64,000 bases of DNA, from positions 496,001 through 560,000 of the forward strand of contig NZ_JAUSXR010000001.1 in NCBI RefSeq assembly GCF_030816155.1, given 5' to 3'. Below, piece after piece: positions 1 to 9,300 of this stretch. The translations under genes and the position numbers were made by a program. Positions within the stretch are counted from its first letter, which is position 1. Each line of letters starts with the position of its first letter. Source of the stretch: Arthrobacter woluwensis (GTDB lineage: Bacteria > Actinomycetota > Actinomycetes > Actinomycetales > Micrococcaceae). Below the pieces are notes generated by a model. That model was not told where the DNA came from. It did no database searches and was given only the letters and a program-made list of their open reading frames with translations.

Positions 1-1534
1 CCTTGGTGGCGCGCGGGACCTTCCTCAGGCCGAGCGCCGCGGCGACGGTCACGCTGACCATCAGCAGGGCGCCGATGGTGGCCGTGAGGGTGACGCCCGA
101 GTCGAAGGCGTGCTGCGCCGTCGTCGTGAGCTGATGACCCAGCTCGCCGCCCACGTGGTGTGCGACGTCGATCGCGCCGGCGAGCGTCTCCTTCGCCGCG
201 TGGCCGTCCGCCTCACTCAGTCCGGCCGGCAGCCGCAGGTGCTGCTGGTAGCTGGCCGTCAGGATCGACCCGAGGATCGCGGTGCCCAGCAGGGCTCCGA
301 ACTCGTAGCCGGTCTCCGAGATCGCGGAGGCCGAACCGGCCTTCTCCGGCGGCACCGACCCCATGATGAGGTCGTTGGAGATGGTCTCCGCCGCGCCGAT
401 GCCGATCGACAGCAGGTAGACGGCCAGGAGGAAGACTGGCATGCCGACGCTGTTGCCGAAGAGTGCCACCAGGACGTAGGCGGTGGTGCTCAAGGCGAGG
501 CCCGCTGTGACCACGGTGCCGGGGCGCAGAGCGCGCACCAGCGGGACCGAGGACAGGCCCGCGATGATCGTCGCCACGGAGGCCGGCAGCAGGGTGATGC
601 CGGCCTGGAACGGGCTCATGTCTTCCACCAGCTGCAAGTGCTGGGAGAAGAAGAAGATGAAGCCCGTCATGGAGACGAAGGACAGGACGTTGGCCGCGAT
701 CGACGTGCTGAACACCGGGTTCGTGAACAGCGTGACGTCCAGCATGGGAGCCGGGATCCGGCGCTGGCGGCGGACGAACAGCACGCCCATGCCCACGCCG
801 AAGAACGCCAGGGCCAGCGGGAGCGGCTCGAAGCCGTGCACCGTGAGCTCCTTGATGGCCACCGCGACAGGACCCATCGAGAGGATCGACAGGAAGACGC
901 TCGGGACGTCGATGGGGTGCGGCGAGTTGTCCTTGGACTCCGGGATCATCCGGGTGCCCAGCACCAGGAGCGGCGCCAGCAGGAAGGCGGGCATCATGAG
1001 GACCGCGCCCCACCAGAAGTGGTCCACGAGCCAGCCGCCGACGATCGGGCCGAGGGCCGCGCCGCCGGAGAAGAAGGCTGCCCAGATGGCGATCGCCAGC
1101 CGGCGCTGGTTGTTGTCCGTGAAGATGTTCCGGATCAGGGACAACGTGCTCGGCATGAGGGTGGCGCCGAACAGGCCGAGGGCCGCACGTCCGGCGATCA
1201 GGGCGCCGGCGGTGGGCGAGAAGGCCGCCGCGATGGAGGCCAGGCCGAAGCCGGCGCTGCCGATCATGAGGAGCTTCCGGCGCCCGATGCGGTCGCCCAG
1301 ATTGCCCATGGCCACGAGGAGCGCGGCCAGGACGAGCGGGTACGCGTCGATGATCCAGAGCAGTTCCACGCCGCTCGCCTGCAAGGAGCTGGCGATGGCG
1401 GGGAGTGCGAAAGTGAGGGCGGTGTTGTCCACTGCCACGAGCAGCACGGGCACCATGAGCAGTGCCAGGGCCGCCCACTTCTGCCATGGCGCCGTCCCGT
1501 TGCTCGTGTTCGGAGTCAAGGTCTTGGTCGTCAT
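1..1534 (-). CDS. MFS drug/multidrug exporter, DHA2 (EmrB/QacA) type, partial
   Basis: The minus frame is open from 1534 through the left edge, so the C-terminus is missing; at least 511 codons are present. The translation opens MTTKTLTPNTSNGTAPWQKW and continues as repeated hydrophobic helices. It contains the DHA2 signature near helix 1-2 (VAVDNTALTFALPAI) and a GNLGDRIGRRKLLMIG loop (MFS motif A). Family knowledge: 14-helix proton-driven exporters of toxic compounds in the inner membrane. ATG 1534 is preferred; an in-frame ATG at 1540 abuts the operator. It is divergent from a TetR regulator, which probably represses it. The substrate cannot be predicted. Confidence 0.9.
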   Translation of the reverse strand, partial: MTTKTLTPNTSNGTAPWQKWAALALLMVPVLLVAVDNTALTFALPAIASSLQASGVELLWIIDAYPLVLAALLVAMGNLGDRIGRRKLLMIGSAGFGLASIAAAFSPTAGALIAGRAALGLFGATLMPSTLSLIRNIFTDNNQRRLAIAIWAAFFSGGAALGPIVGGWLVDHFWWGAVLMMPAFLLAPLLVLGTRMIPESKDNSPHPIDVPSVFLSILSMGPVAVAIKELTVHGFEPLPLALAFFGVGMGVLFVRRQRRIPAPMLDVTLFTNPVFSTSIAANVLSFVSMTGFIFFFSQHLQLVEDMSPFQAGITLLPASVATIIAGLSSVPLVRALRPGTVVTAGLALSTTAYVLVALFGNSVGMPVFLLAVYLLSIGIGAAETISNDLIMGSVPPEKAGSASAISETGYEFGALLGTAILGSILTASYQQHLRLPAGLSEADGHAAKETLAGAIDVAHHVGGELGHQLTTTAQHAFDSGVTLTATIGALLMVSVTVAAALGLRKVPRATK

Positions 1535-1540
1535 GATCAT

Positions 1541-1566
1541 AACTGTACCGTCTGGACTGTATAGTT
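1541..1566. promoter_or_regulatory. Palindromic operator between MFS exporter and TetR gene
   Basis: A 26-bp imperfect palindrome with 10 of 13 pairs matching. Its outer arms read AACTGTAC and GTATAGTT. It lies directly upstream of the exporter start and about 50 bp before the TetR start. TetR-family repressors usually bind such sites between divergent genes; the assignment is inference from position and symmetry. Confidence 0.65.
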
Positions 1567-1620
1567 TCAATCCGGGCGTCATCCTCCCGCGCCACCACCG
1601 AACCATGCAGAATGGAAGCC

Positions 1621-2172
1621 ATGTCACGAAAGCCCGTAGCCAGGAACGCCGTCCTCGACGCCTTCGAATCGATGCTGATCGAAGTGGGGGAGCGGGGCGC
1701 CACCCTGGATGCGGTGGCTGCGCGTGCCGGGGTCTCCAAGGGCGGTCTGCTGTACCACTACCCGAATAAGGAGGCGCTGGTCGCCGCCCTTCTGGACCGC
1801 TTCGACACCCTGGCCCAGGAGGAGATCGAAGCCATGAAGACGGCTCCGGAAGGCGCCGGCGTCTACTTCATCAAGGAGGCCATCTGGGACGGTGGACCTC
1901 TGGACCGGTCGTTCGTCGCGGCGACCCGCCTCGCCGAAGTGGCCCACGCCGAGACCCAGCGCCGTTTCGCCAGAATCCAGAAGCAGTGGCTCGAGGTGCT
2001 CACGGAGGAACTCGGCGAGGACCTGGCGCGGGCCGTGCGGTACATGTCCGACGGGCTGTACTTCAATGCGGTCCTGGAGAACGGCGGCGGCCAGGAGATG
2101 GACCGCGCCAAGACCGACGCCGAAGTGCAGAGCCTCCTGCGGGTGCTCGAGCTGGTCCGTGGCAAGATGTGA
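1621..2172 (+). CDS. TetR/AcrR family transcriptional regulator
   Basis: 183 residues from ATG 1621 (an in-frame ATG at 1612 would add three). The N-terminal helix-turn-helix is clear: ATLDAVAARAGVSKGGLLYHY followed by NKEALVAALLDRFD is the standard TetR DNA-binding pattern. The C-terminal ligand-binding half is divergent, as usual. It is divergent from the MFS exporter with a palindrome between them, so it most likely represses the exporter and itself until a toxic ligand binds. The ligand is unknown. Confidence 0.9.
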   Translation: MSRKPVARNAVLDAFESMLIEVGERGATLDAVAARAGVSKGGLLYHYPNKEALVAALLDRFDTLAQEEIEAMKTAPEGAGVYFIKEAIWDGGPLDRSFVAATRLAEVAHAETQRRFARIQKQWLEVLTEELGEDLARAVRYMSDGLYFNAVLENGGGQEMDRAKTDAEVQSLLRVLELVRGKM

Positions 2173-2275
2173 GCCCGCGGGCCCCGGCCCGTTTGCCCTC
2201 CCAGGCCGCAGGGGAGACAATTGACGTTGTGACTGCTATCACCGCGGTCGCGCACAAGTGAATAAGCCATCGATC

Positions 2276-2475
2276 CGCGGCGGGAGAGTCCTGCGAACGG
2301 GTAATACGCAGGCGCCGTAGGAGCAAAACCTCCCCAGGAATCTCTCAGGCCCCCGTACCGCCGCGCCGAGGCAACTCTGGAAAGCAGCCGGTCACCCGGC
2401 TCACCGACGGTGCAGGTGCCCGCCCTTTGCGGTGGGTACGAAAACTCTCAGGTCCCACACAGAGCGGGGAGGAGC
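2276..2475 (+). promoter_or_regulatory. Tandem glycine riboswitch (gcvT motif)
   Basis: Two glycine aptamers lie in series upstream of gcvP. Aptamer 1 (about 2276-2363) has GCGGCGGGAGAG paired with ACCGCCGC, plus the conserved CAGGAATCTCTCAGGC segment. Aptamer 2 (about 2368-2475) begins GAGGCAACTCTGGAAAGC and ends AAAACTCTCAGGTCCCACAC. These are the hallmark strings of the family. It normally switches on glycine catabolism when glycine is abundant, which fits the downstream genes. The purine-rich stretch GCGGGGAGGAG sits at the 3' end. Confidence 0.93.
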
Positions 2476-2524
2476 CCAACCCGTTCCGGCGTACCATTCG
2501 CCGGCCAAGCACTGGAGTTCCTTC

Positions 2525-5413
2525 GTGACGAATCCCTCCGCCGTCCTTGATCTGGCGAAGTCCGGCAGCTTCGTGGACCGCCACATCGGCTCACGCCGTC
2601 AGACCGAGATCGACGCCATGCTGCAGGCCGTGGGCTACAGCTCGGTCGACGCCCTGGTCAACACCGCGGTCCCGGATGACATCAAGCAGCCCACCCCGCT
2701 CACGCTGCGCCCGGCCCTTTCCGAGGTCGAGGTCCTCGCCGAGCTGCGCCGTCTGGCCTCGCTCAACAAGACCGCCGTCCAGCTCATCGGCCAGGGCTAC
2801 TACGACACCGTCACGCCCGCCGTGATCCGCCGGAACATCCTCGAGGCGCCGGCCTGGTACACCGCGTACACCCCGTACCAGCCCGAGATCTCCCAGGGCC
2901 GTCTCGAAGCGCTCCTGAACTTCCAGACCATGGTCCAGGACCTCGTCGGCCTGCCCATCGCGAACGCCTCCCTGCTGGACGAAGGCACCGCCGTCGTCGA
3001 AGCCGTCCTGCTCATGCGCCGCGCCAACAAGGCGAAGGAAGCCGCCGACGGCAAGACCGTGCTCGACGCCGACCTCCTTCCGCAGACCATCGCCCTCGTG
3101 AAGGGCCGCGCCGAGGCCCTCGGCTTCGAGGTCGAGGTCGCGGACCTCTCCGCAGGCCTCCCGGAGGGCGCCATCAACGGCATCGTCCTGCAGCAGCCCG
3201 GCGTCTCCGGCAAGGTCTTCGACCACGCACCGGTCATCGCCGCCGCCAAGGAACGCGGCGCCATGGTCACCGTCGCCGCCGATCTGCTCTCCCTCACCCT
3301 CATCACCCCTCCCGGTGAGCAGGGCGCGGACATCGCCGTCGGCAGCGCTCAGCGCCTGGGCGTCCCGCTGTTCTTCGGCGGCCCGCACGCCGCGTACATG
3401 GCCGTCCGCAAGGGCCTCGAGCGCTCCCTGCCGGGCCGTCTGGTCGGCGTCTCCAAGGACGACGCCGGCACCCCGGCCTACCGCCTGGCCCTCCAGACCC
3501 GCGAGCAGCACATCCGCCGCGAGAAGGCCACCTCCAACATCTGCACCGCGCAGGCGCTTCTGGCGATCGTCGCCTCGATGTACGGCGTCTTCCACGGCCC
3601 CGACGGTCTGAAGGCCATCGCCGCCCAGGTCCGCGCCCACGCCGCACGCTTCGACGCCGCCCTGCGCGCCGCCGGTGTGCAGACCGCGAACACCGAATTC
3701 TTCGACACCGTGACGGTCATCGTCCCGGGCCGCGCCGCCGAAATCCTCGCGGCCGCAGAAAAAGCCGGCTACAACCTCCGCGCCATCGACGCGGACACCC
3801 TGGGCGTCTCCTTCGACGAGACCACGACGCCGGAGACGGTCACCGCCGTCGCGTCCTTCTTCGGCGCGGACGCGTCCGCCGTGGAGGCCTCCGGCGCCGA
3901 GTACCCGCTGGCCCTGCGCCGCAACACCGAGTTCATGACCCACCCGGTGTTCAACACGCACCGCTCCGAGACCCAGATGCTGCGCTACATCCGCCGCCTC
4001 TCGGACCGCGACCTGGCGCTGGACCGCACCATGATCCCGCTGGGCTCCTGCACCATGAAGCTCAACGCCACCGCCGAGATGGAAGCCATCTCCTGGCCGG
4101 AGTTCGCCTCCATCCACCCGTTCGCCCCGGATTCCCAGACCGCCGGCTGGCGTGAGCTGATCGACGGCCTCGAAGCCGATCTCGCCGAGATCACCGGCTA
4201 CGACCAGGTCTCCATCCAGCCGAACGCCGGTTCGCAGGGTGAGCTGGCCGGTCTGCTGGCCATCCGCGGCTACCACCACTCCCGGGGCGACCAGCAGCGC
4301 GACATCTGCCTCATCCCCGCCTCGGCTCACGGCACCAACGCGGCCTCCGCCGTTCTGGCCGGCATGAAGGTCGTCGTCGTGGCCACCGCGCCCGACGGCA
4401 CGATCGACCACGAGGACCTCAAGGCCAAGATCGAGGCGCACCGCGACGCGATCGCCGCCATCATGATCACCTACCCGTCCACCCATGGTGTCTACGACGC
4501 CGATGTGCGCTACATCTGCGACGCCGTGCACGAGGCGGGCGGCCAGGTCTACATCGACGGCGCCAACCTGAACGCCCTCGTCGGTCTCGCCCAGCCGGGC
4601 AAGTTCGGCGGCGACGTCTCCCACCTGAACCTCCACAAGACGTTCTGCATCCCGCACGGCGGCGGCGGCCCCGGCGTCGGACCGGTCGCGGCCCGCGCCC
4701 ACCTGGCGCCGTTCATGCCCGGCAACGCGGCGGACCCGGCCAACGGCGCCGGCGGCGCCCCGATCTCCGCGAGCCGCTTCGGCTCGGCCGGCGTGCTGCC
4801 CATCTCCTGGGCCTACATCCGCCTCATGGGCGGCGACGGTCTCACCGAGGCCACCAAGTCCGCCCTCCTGGCGGCCAACTACGTGGCCAAGCGCCTGGAC
4901 GAGCACTTCCCTGTCCTCTACACCGGCGAAGGCGGCCTCGTGGCCCACGAGTGCATCCTGGACCTCCGTCAGCTGACCGCCGACACCGGCGTCACCGCGG
5001 AGGACGTGGCCAAGCGCCTCATCGACTTCGGTTTCCACGCGCCGACCCTGGCGTTCCCGGTGGCCGGCACCCTGATGGTGGAGCCCACCGAGTCCGAGGA
5101 CCTGGGCGAGCTGGACCGCTTCATCGACGCCATGATCGTCATCCGCGGTGAGATCGAGCAGGTCCGCAACGGTGACTTCAGTGTCGAGGACAGCCCGTTG
5201 CGCCACGCGCCGCACACGGCGTCCGCCGTCGTGACGTCTGAGTGGGACCGTTCGTACAGCCGCGAGCAGGCCGCCTTCCCGGCCCGTCCGGACCACTCCG
5301 GTCACGCTCACGGCCAGGACAAGTACTTCCCGCCGGTGGGACGCATCGACGGGGCCTCGGGGGACCGCAACCTGGTCTGCTCCTGCCCGCCCATCGAAGC
5401 GTTCGAGAACTGA
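2525..5413 (+). CDS. gcvP: Glycine dehydrogenase (decarboxylating), glycine cleavage P protein
   Basis: 962 residues from GTG 2525, which has GGAG seven bases upstream; the frame is open further upstream but runs back into the riboswitch. It is the fused form with two PLP-enzyme halves, of normal length. The PLP lysine is in [18 protein letters not shown] (about residue 705). The enzyme decarboxylates glycine and passes aminomethyl to the lipoyl arm of GcvH. It is the first gene of the riboswitch-controlled operon gcvP-gcvT-sdaA; gcvH is not in the operon. Confidence 0.97.
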   Translation: MTNPSAVLDLAKSGSFVDRHIGSRRQTEIDAMLQAVGYSSVDALVNTAVPDDIKQPTPLTLRPALSEVEVLAELRRLASLNKTAVQLIGQGYYDTVTPAVIRRNILEAPAWYTAYTPYQPEISQGRLEALLNFQTMVQDLVGLPIANASLLDEGTAVVEAVLLMRRANKAKEAADGKTVLDADLLPQTIALVKGRAEALGFEVEVADLSAGLPEGAINGIVLQQPGVSGKVFDHAPVIAAAKERGAMVTVAADLLSLTLITPPGEQGADIAVGSAQRLGVPLFFGGPHAAYMAVRKGLERSLPGRLVGVSKDDAGTPAYRLALQTREQHIRREKATSNICTAQALLAIVASMYGVFHGPDGLKAIAAQVRAHAARFDAALRAAGVQTANTEFFDTVTVIVPGRAAEILAAAEKAGYNLRAIDADTLGVSFDETTTPETVTAVASFFGADASAVEASGAEYPLALRRNTEFMTHPVFNTHRSETQMLRYIRRLSDRDLALDRTMIPLGSCTMKLNATAEMEAISWPEFASIHPFAPDSQTAGWRELIDGLEADLAEITGYDQVSIQPNAGSQGELAGLLAIRGYHHSRGDQQRDICLIPASAHGTNAASAVLAGMKVVVVATAPDGTIDHEDLKAKIEAHRDAIAAIMITYPSTHGVYDADVRYICDAVHEAGGQVYIDGANLNALVGLAQPGKFGGDVSHLNLHKTFCIPHGGGGPGVGPVAARAHLAPFMPGNAADPANGAGGAPISASRFGSAGVLPISWAYIRLMGGDGLTEATKSALLAANYVAKRLDEHFPVLYTGEGGLVAHECILDLRQLTADTGVTAEDVAKRLIDFGFHAPTLAFPVAGTLMVEPTESEDLGELDRFIDAMIVIRGEIEQVRNGDFSVEDSPLRHAPHTASAVVTSEWDRSYSREQAAFPARPDHSGHAHGQDKYFPPVGRIDGASGDRNLVCSCPPIEAFEN

Positions 5414-5446
5414 ACCCGCCGCACAGGACCGAAGGACATCCACTCC

Positions 5447-6571
5447 ATGACTGAGAACCACACAGCCCTGTACGCCGAGCACGAGAAACTGGGCGCCTCG
5501 TTCACCGACTTCGGCGGCTGGCAGATGCCGCTCAAGTACGGTTCTGAGCTGGCGGAGCACCACGCCGTCCGCCAGGCGGCCGGCCTCTTCGACCTCTCCC
5601 ACATGGGTGAGGTCTGGGTGGAGGGCCCCGGCGCGGGCGCCTTCCTGGACTACGCCCTGGTGGGCAAGCTGTCCGCGATCGCGGAGGGCAAGGCCAAGTA
5701 CTCGCTGATCTGCCAGGAGGACGGCGGGATCATCGACGACCTCATCGTCTACCGCCGTGGCGAGGAGAAGTTCCTCGTGGTGCCGAACGCGGGCAACGCA
5801 CCCGTCGTCGCCGAGGAGCTCCAGCAGCGTGCCGAGGGCTTCGACGTCACCGTCACGAACGCCTCGGCCGACATCTCCCTCATCGCGGTTCAGGGTCCGA
5901 ACGCGGAAGCGATCCTCCTCACCCTGGTGCCGGAGGACGAGCACGAGACCGTCACCGGGCTGAAGTACTACGCCGCCGTCGAGGTCACCATCAACGGCGA
6001 GTCCCTCCTGCTGGCCCGCACGGGCTACACGGGCGAGGACGGCTTCGAGATCTTCGTGGGCAACGAGTCCGCTCCGGCCCTGTGGCAGGCGCTCCTGGCC
6101 GCCGGCGAGGGCCACGGTCTGGTGCCGGCCGGTCTGGCGTCGCGTGACTCGCTCCGCCTCGAGGCCGGCATGCCGCTCTACGGCAACGAGCTCTCCCGGG
6201 AAGGCACCCCCTTCGCCGCGGGTCTCGGCCCCGTGGTCGCGCTCAAGAGCAAGGACGGCGATTTCGTCGGCCGCGCCGCCCTCGAAGCCGCCAAGGAGAA
6301 CGGCGTGGGGACCACCTCGGGCCGCCGCCTGGTGGGTCTGAAGGGCCTGGGCCGCCGCGCCGGCCGCAGCCACTACGACGTCCTCAAAGACGGCGTCGTG
6401 GTGGGTGAGGTCACCTCCGGTCAGCCCAGCCCGACCCTCGGATATCCGGTGGCTCTGGCCTACGTGGATGTGGCTTACACTGAACCGGGCACCGCGCTGG
6501 ACATCGATCTGCGCGGCAAGGCGGAACCGTTCGAAGTGGTCTCCCTGCCCTTCTACAAGCGTGAGCGTTAG
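5447..6571 (+). CDS. gcvT: Aminomethyltransferase, glycine cleavage T protein
   Basis: 374 residues, ATG preceded by GAAGGA. It shows the GcvT folate-binding fold: the N-terminal FTDFGGWQMPLKYGSE and FDLSHMGEV segments, then a central ARTGYTGEDGFEIF and RDSLRLEAGMPLYGNEL. It releases ammonia from the GcvH-bound aminomethyl group and transfers the carbon to tetrahydrofolate, giving 5,10-methylene-THF. It lies 33 bp after gcvP and 12 bp before sdaA, in one operon under the glycine riboswitch. Confidence 0.97.
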   Translation: MTENHTALYAEHEKLGASFTDFGGWQMPLKYGSELAEHHAVRQAAGLFDLSHMGEVWVEGPGAGAFLDYALVGKLSAIAEGKAKYSLICQEDGGIIDDLIVYRRGEEKFLVVPNAGNAPVVAEELQQRAEGFDVTVTNASADISLIAVQGPNAEAILLTLVPEDEHETVTGLKYYAAVEVTINGESLLLARTGYTGEDGFEIFVGNESAPALWQALLAAGEGHGLVPAGLASRDSLRLEAGMPLYGNELSREGTPFAAGLGPVVALKSKDGDFVGRAALEAAKENGVGTTSGRRLVGLKGLGRRAGRSHYDVLKDGVVVGEVTSGQPSPTLGYPVALAYVDVAYTEPGTALDIDLRGKAEPFEVVSLPFYKRER

Positions 6572-6583
6572 GCGGTAAGAACC

Positions 6584-7981
6584 GTGGCCGTTGGTGTTTT
6601 TGAGCTCTTCAAGATCGGCGTGGGCCCGTCCAGCTCCCATACCGTGGGGCCGATGCTGGCGGCCGCGGTCTTCGCCCAGGAGGTGCGCGACGCCGGCCTG
6701 CTGCCCCGCGTGGCAGGCCTCGCCGTCGACCTCTACGGCTCCCTCGCAGCCACCGGCCGCGGGCACGGCACCTTCACCGCCGTGCTCCTCGGCCTGGAGG
6801 GCTACTACCCGGACAAGATCCTGCCGGAGGAGGTGGAGGAGCGGCTCGCCGCGATCGAGGAGAGCGGCACCGTCACCTTCGCCGGCGAGGTGCGCCTCGA
6901 CTACGGCGTGGCGGACATGATCCAGCACCCGCTGACCGTGCTCCCGCGCCACACGAACGGCATGAAGTTCGCCGTGAAGGACGCCGACGGCGAGATCCTC
7001 CACGCGGCGACCTTCTTCTCCGTGGGCGGCGGGTTCATCGTCCGCGAGGGCGAGGAGCAGCAGGCGAAGCAGGAGCTGGAAGAGTCCAAGAAGGAGCTTC
7101 CGCTGCCGTTCCGCACGGCCGCCGAGCTGCTCGGGCGCTGCCACAGCAAGGGGCTGGGCATCTCCGACATCATGCTCATCAATGAGAAGGCGAGCCGGAC
7201 GGAGGAGGAGATCCGCGAGGGTCTGCTCAAGATCTGGGCCGTCATGGAGGCGTGCGTCGAGAAAAGCATCCACCGCGAAGGCCTGCTGCCTGGCGGCCTG
7301 AATGTCCGCCGTCGCGCTCCCGACTGGCACGACCGCCTCCTCAAGGAGGACAAGGACCGCGACCCCAAGTACTGGCAGGAGTGGGTCAACCTCGTGGCGC
7401 TGGCCGTCAACGAGGAGAACGCGAGCGGCGGCCGCGTCGTCACGGCGCCCACCAACGGCGCCGCGGGCATCATCCCGGCCGTGCTGTACTACGCGCTGAA
7501 CTACGCGCCCGGCATGGAGAACGCCACGCAGCAGGACAAGGACGACGTGGTGGTCAGGTTCCTGCTGGCCGCCGGCGCCGTCGGCGTGCTCTACAAGGAG
7601 CAGGCCTCCATCTCCGGCGCCGAGGTCGGCTGCCAGGGCGAGGTCGGTTCGGCCTCCTCCATGGCGGCGGCGGGACTCGCCGAGGTCATGGGCGGCACTC
7701 CCGCGCAGGTGGAGAACGCAGCGGAGATCGCGATGGAGCACAATCTGGGCCTGACCTGCGATCCCATCGGCGGCCTGGTTCAGGTGCCGTGCATCGAGCG
7801 CAACGCCATCGCCGCGGCGAAGGCCATCAACGCCACCAAGATGGCGCTCTGGGGCGACGGCACGCACCGGGTGTCCCTGGACGAGGTCATCATCACGATG
7901 CGGGAGACCGGCAAGGACATGTCCACCAAGTACAAGGAGACGGCGCTGGGCGGACTCGCTGTCAACGTCGTGGAGTGCTGA
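6584..7981 (+). CDS. sdaA: L-serine ammonia-lyase (L-serine dehydratase), iron-sulfur type
   Basis: 465 residues from GTG 6584. It is the single-chain form: an N-terminal beta domain ([11 protein letters not shown] near the start) followed by the alpha domain. The alpha domain has conserved cysteine regions [16 protein letters not shown] and [16 protein letters not shown] that hold the oxygen-sensitive [4Fe-4S] cluster. It converts L-serine to pyruvate and ammonia. Placement behind gcvP/gcvT under a glycine riboswitch suggests a catabolic route: glycine is cleaved, its one-carbon unit makes serine from another glycine, and serine is drained to pyruvate. Confidence 0.96.
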   Translation: MAVGVFELFKIGVGPSSSHTVGPMLAAAVFAQEVRDAGLLPRVAGLAVDLYGSLAATGRGHGTFTAVLLGLEGYYPDKILPEEVEERLAAIEESGTVTFAGEVRLDYGVADMIQHPLTVLPRHTNGMKFAVKDADGEILHAATFFSVGGGFIVREGEEQQAKQELEESKKELPLPFRTAAELLGRCHSKGLGISDIMLINEKASRTEEEIREGLLKIWAVMEACVEKSIHREGLLPGGLNVRRRAPDWHDRLLKEDKDRDPKYWQEWVNLVALAVNEENASGGRVVTAPTNGAAGIIPAVLYYALNYAPGMENATQQDKDDVVVRFLLAAGAVGVLYKEQASISGAEVGCQGEVGSASSMAAAGLAEVMGGTPAQVENAAEIAMEHNLGLTCDPIGGLVQVPCIERNAIAAAKAINATKMALWGDGTHRVSLDEVIITMRETGKDMSTKYKETALGGLAVNVVEC

Positions 7982-8055
7982 GGACGCCTTTGCAGGCGTT
8001 CCCGGGACACGCCTGGGAGCAAGATCACCTCTGAAAAGCTCAAGGCTCCGGGACT

Positions 8056-8089
8056 GCCACAGGGCGGCGGATCCCCGCCGCCCTGTGGC
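8056..8089 (+). terminator. Hairpin terminator after sdaA
   Basis: Perfect 15-bp stem (GCCACAGGGCGGCGG with its complement) and a four-base ATCC loop, 74 bp past the sdaA stop. There is no clear T tract, as is common in high-GC actinobacteria. Confidence 0.75.
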
Positions 8090-8186
8090 GTTCCAGGCGG
8101 CGCTCTGAGACCCGTTCCACAGCATCCGGACAGGGGTCGCCGGATAGACTGACGACAGCCGTTCAGCCACCTCAGGATTGGAAGCC

Positions 8187-9266
8187 GTGACCTTGCGAAC
8201 CTTCACCGCCCGCTTTGCCACCGACGATGAGATCGCGCGCTGGGACGAGCTGGTCACGGCCAACCCGAACGGCGGCAACCTGCTGCAGTCCGAGGCTTAC
8301 GCGTCGGTCAAGAAGCACTACGGCTGGGACATCCGGCACGTGGTCCACGAGTGCGCGGAGTACAGCAGCTACAACCTGGTGCTGGAGAAGCGCATCCCGC
8401 TCCTGGGCCGCTACTGGTACATGATCAAGGGCCCGGATGTGTCCGGCGTGCAGGACCTTCCCGGCATCTTCACCGCCAACGCCGAGTTCGTGAAGCGTGA
8501 GCGCCTCGGGGTCTTCGCGATCAAGATCGAACCGGACCTCGTGGCCACCGACACCTCGCGAGCCGTGCTCAACGGCCTGGGCGCGCTGAAGATGCCGAAC
8601 CTGCAGCCCAACGACCACACGGTCATCCTGGACATCTCGCCGGAGACCGAGGACATCCTCAAGAGCTTCTCCTCCCGCGGCCGCAACGCGGTCCGCCGCG
8701 CCCTCCGCGAGGGCGTCGAGGTCCGTCAGGGCGACGCCACGGAAGACGACTTCCGCACGATGTACTCGCTCATGAACGGCACCCTCGAGACCAAGGCCAC
8801 CGTCCGGCCCCGCGAGTACGACTACTTCCGCCGGTTCTGGGGCGGTTTCATGGAGCGCGGGCAGGGTCACCTGTACTTCGTCCACGAAAACGGTGTGCCT
8901 TCGGTGGGAGCCTTCGTCATCAATTACGGCCACAAGGGCACGTACAAGGACGGCGGGTCGCTGCAGAAGCGCAACCAGTACGGTGACTCGCACTTGGTCC
9001 AGTGGCAGGCCATGAACGACATGAAGGCCCTCGGCTGCACCGAATACGACCTCTGCGGCACCCCGCCCGCGGCGAGCATCAAGGACCCGGAGCACCCGCA
9101 CTACGGGCTCGGCCTGTTCAAGACCAGCTTCTCGAAGACTGTCACGGACTTCGTGGGCTGTTATGACCAAGTGCTCAGCCCCATGAAGTACACAGTGTGG
9201 GCAAGGATCGGTGAACGGGTGGTCCGCCAGATCCACACCCGCCGCACCGGTCAGCAGTTCTACTGA
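8187..9266 (+). CDS. FemAB/FemX-family peptidoglycan bridge aminoacyltransferase
   Basis: 359 residues from GTG 8187 with AGGA nine bases upstream; a TTG at 8178 would add three. It resembles FemX/FemAB proteins: two GNAT-like halves, with LLQSEAYASVKKHYGW early and KSFSSRGRNAVRRALREG as the central helix. Later come GTYKDGGSLQKRN and LGCTEYDLCGTPP near the C-terminus. The family adds amino acids from aminoacyl-tRNA to the lipid II stem peptide to build the interpeptide bridge on the cytoplasmic face. Arthrobacter walls have such bridges. The residue added cannot be read from the sequence. Confidence 0.85.
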   Translation: MTLRTFTARFATDDEIARWDELVTANPNGGNLLQSEAYASVKKHYGWDIRHVVHECAEYSSYNLVLEKRIPLLGRYWYMIKGPDVSGVQDLPGIFTANAEFVKRERLGVFAIKIEPDLVATDTSRAVLNGLGALKMPNLQPNDHTVILDISPETEDILKSFSSRGRNAVRRALREGVEVRQGDATEDDFRTMYSLMNGTLETKATVRPREYDYFRRFWGGFMERGQGHLYFVHENGVPSVGAFVINYGHKGTYKDGGSLQKRNQYGDSHLVQWQAMNDMKALGCTEYDLCGTPPAASIKDPEHPHYGLGLFKTSFSKTVTDFVGCYDQVLSPMKYTVWARIGERVVRQIHTRRTGQQFY

Positions 9267-9300
9267 GCCGCACCGCGGCACCGAAGCGCAGGGAGTCCTC

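Noticed and set aside
213..1739. Minus-strand open frame over the MFS gene and TetR start
   Set aside because: The correct frame, one base over, gives a clear 14-helix exporter; this one yields Arg/His/Pro-rich nonsense.
6560..6590. A hidden gcvH between gcvT and sdaA
   Set aside because: Only 12 bp lie between the two genes.
2591..8278. Very long open frame antisense to gcvP-gcvT-sdaA (nearly 1,900 codons)
   Set aside because: It is the high-GC shadow of three certain genes, has the composition of a mirrored reading frame and no recognisable domain.
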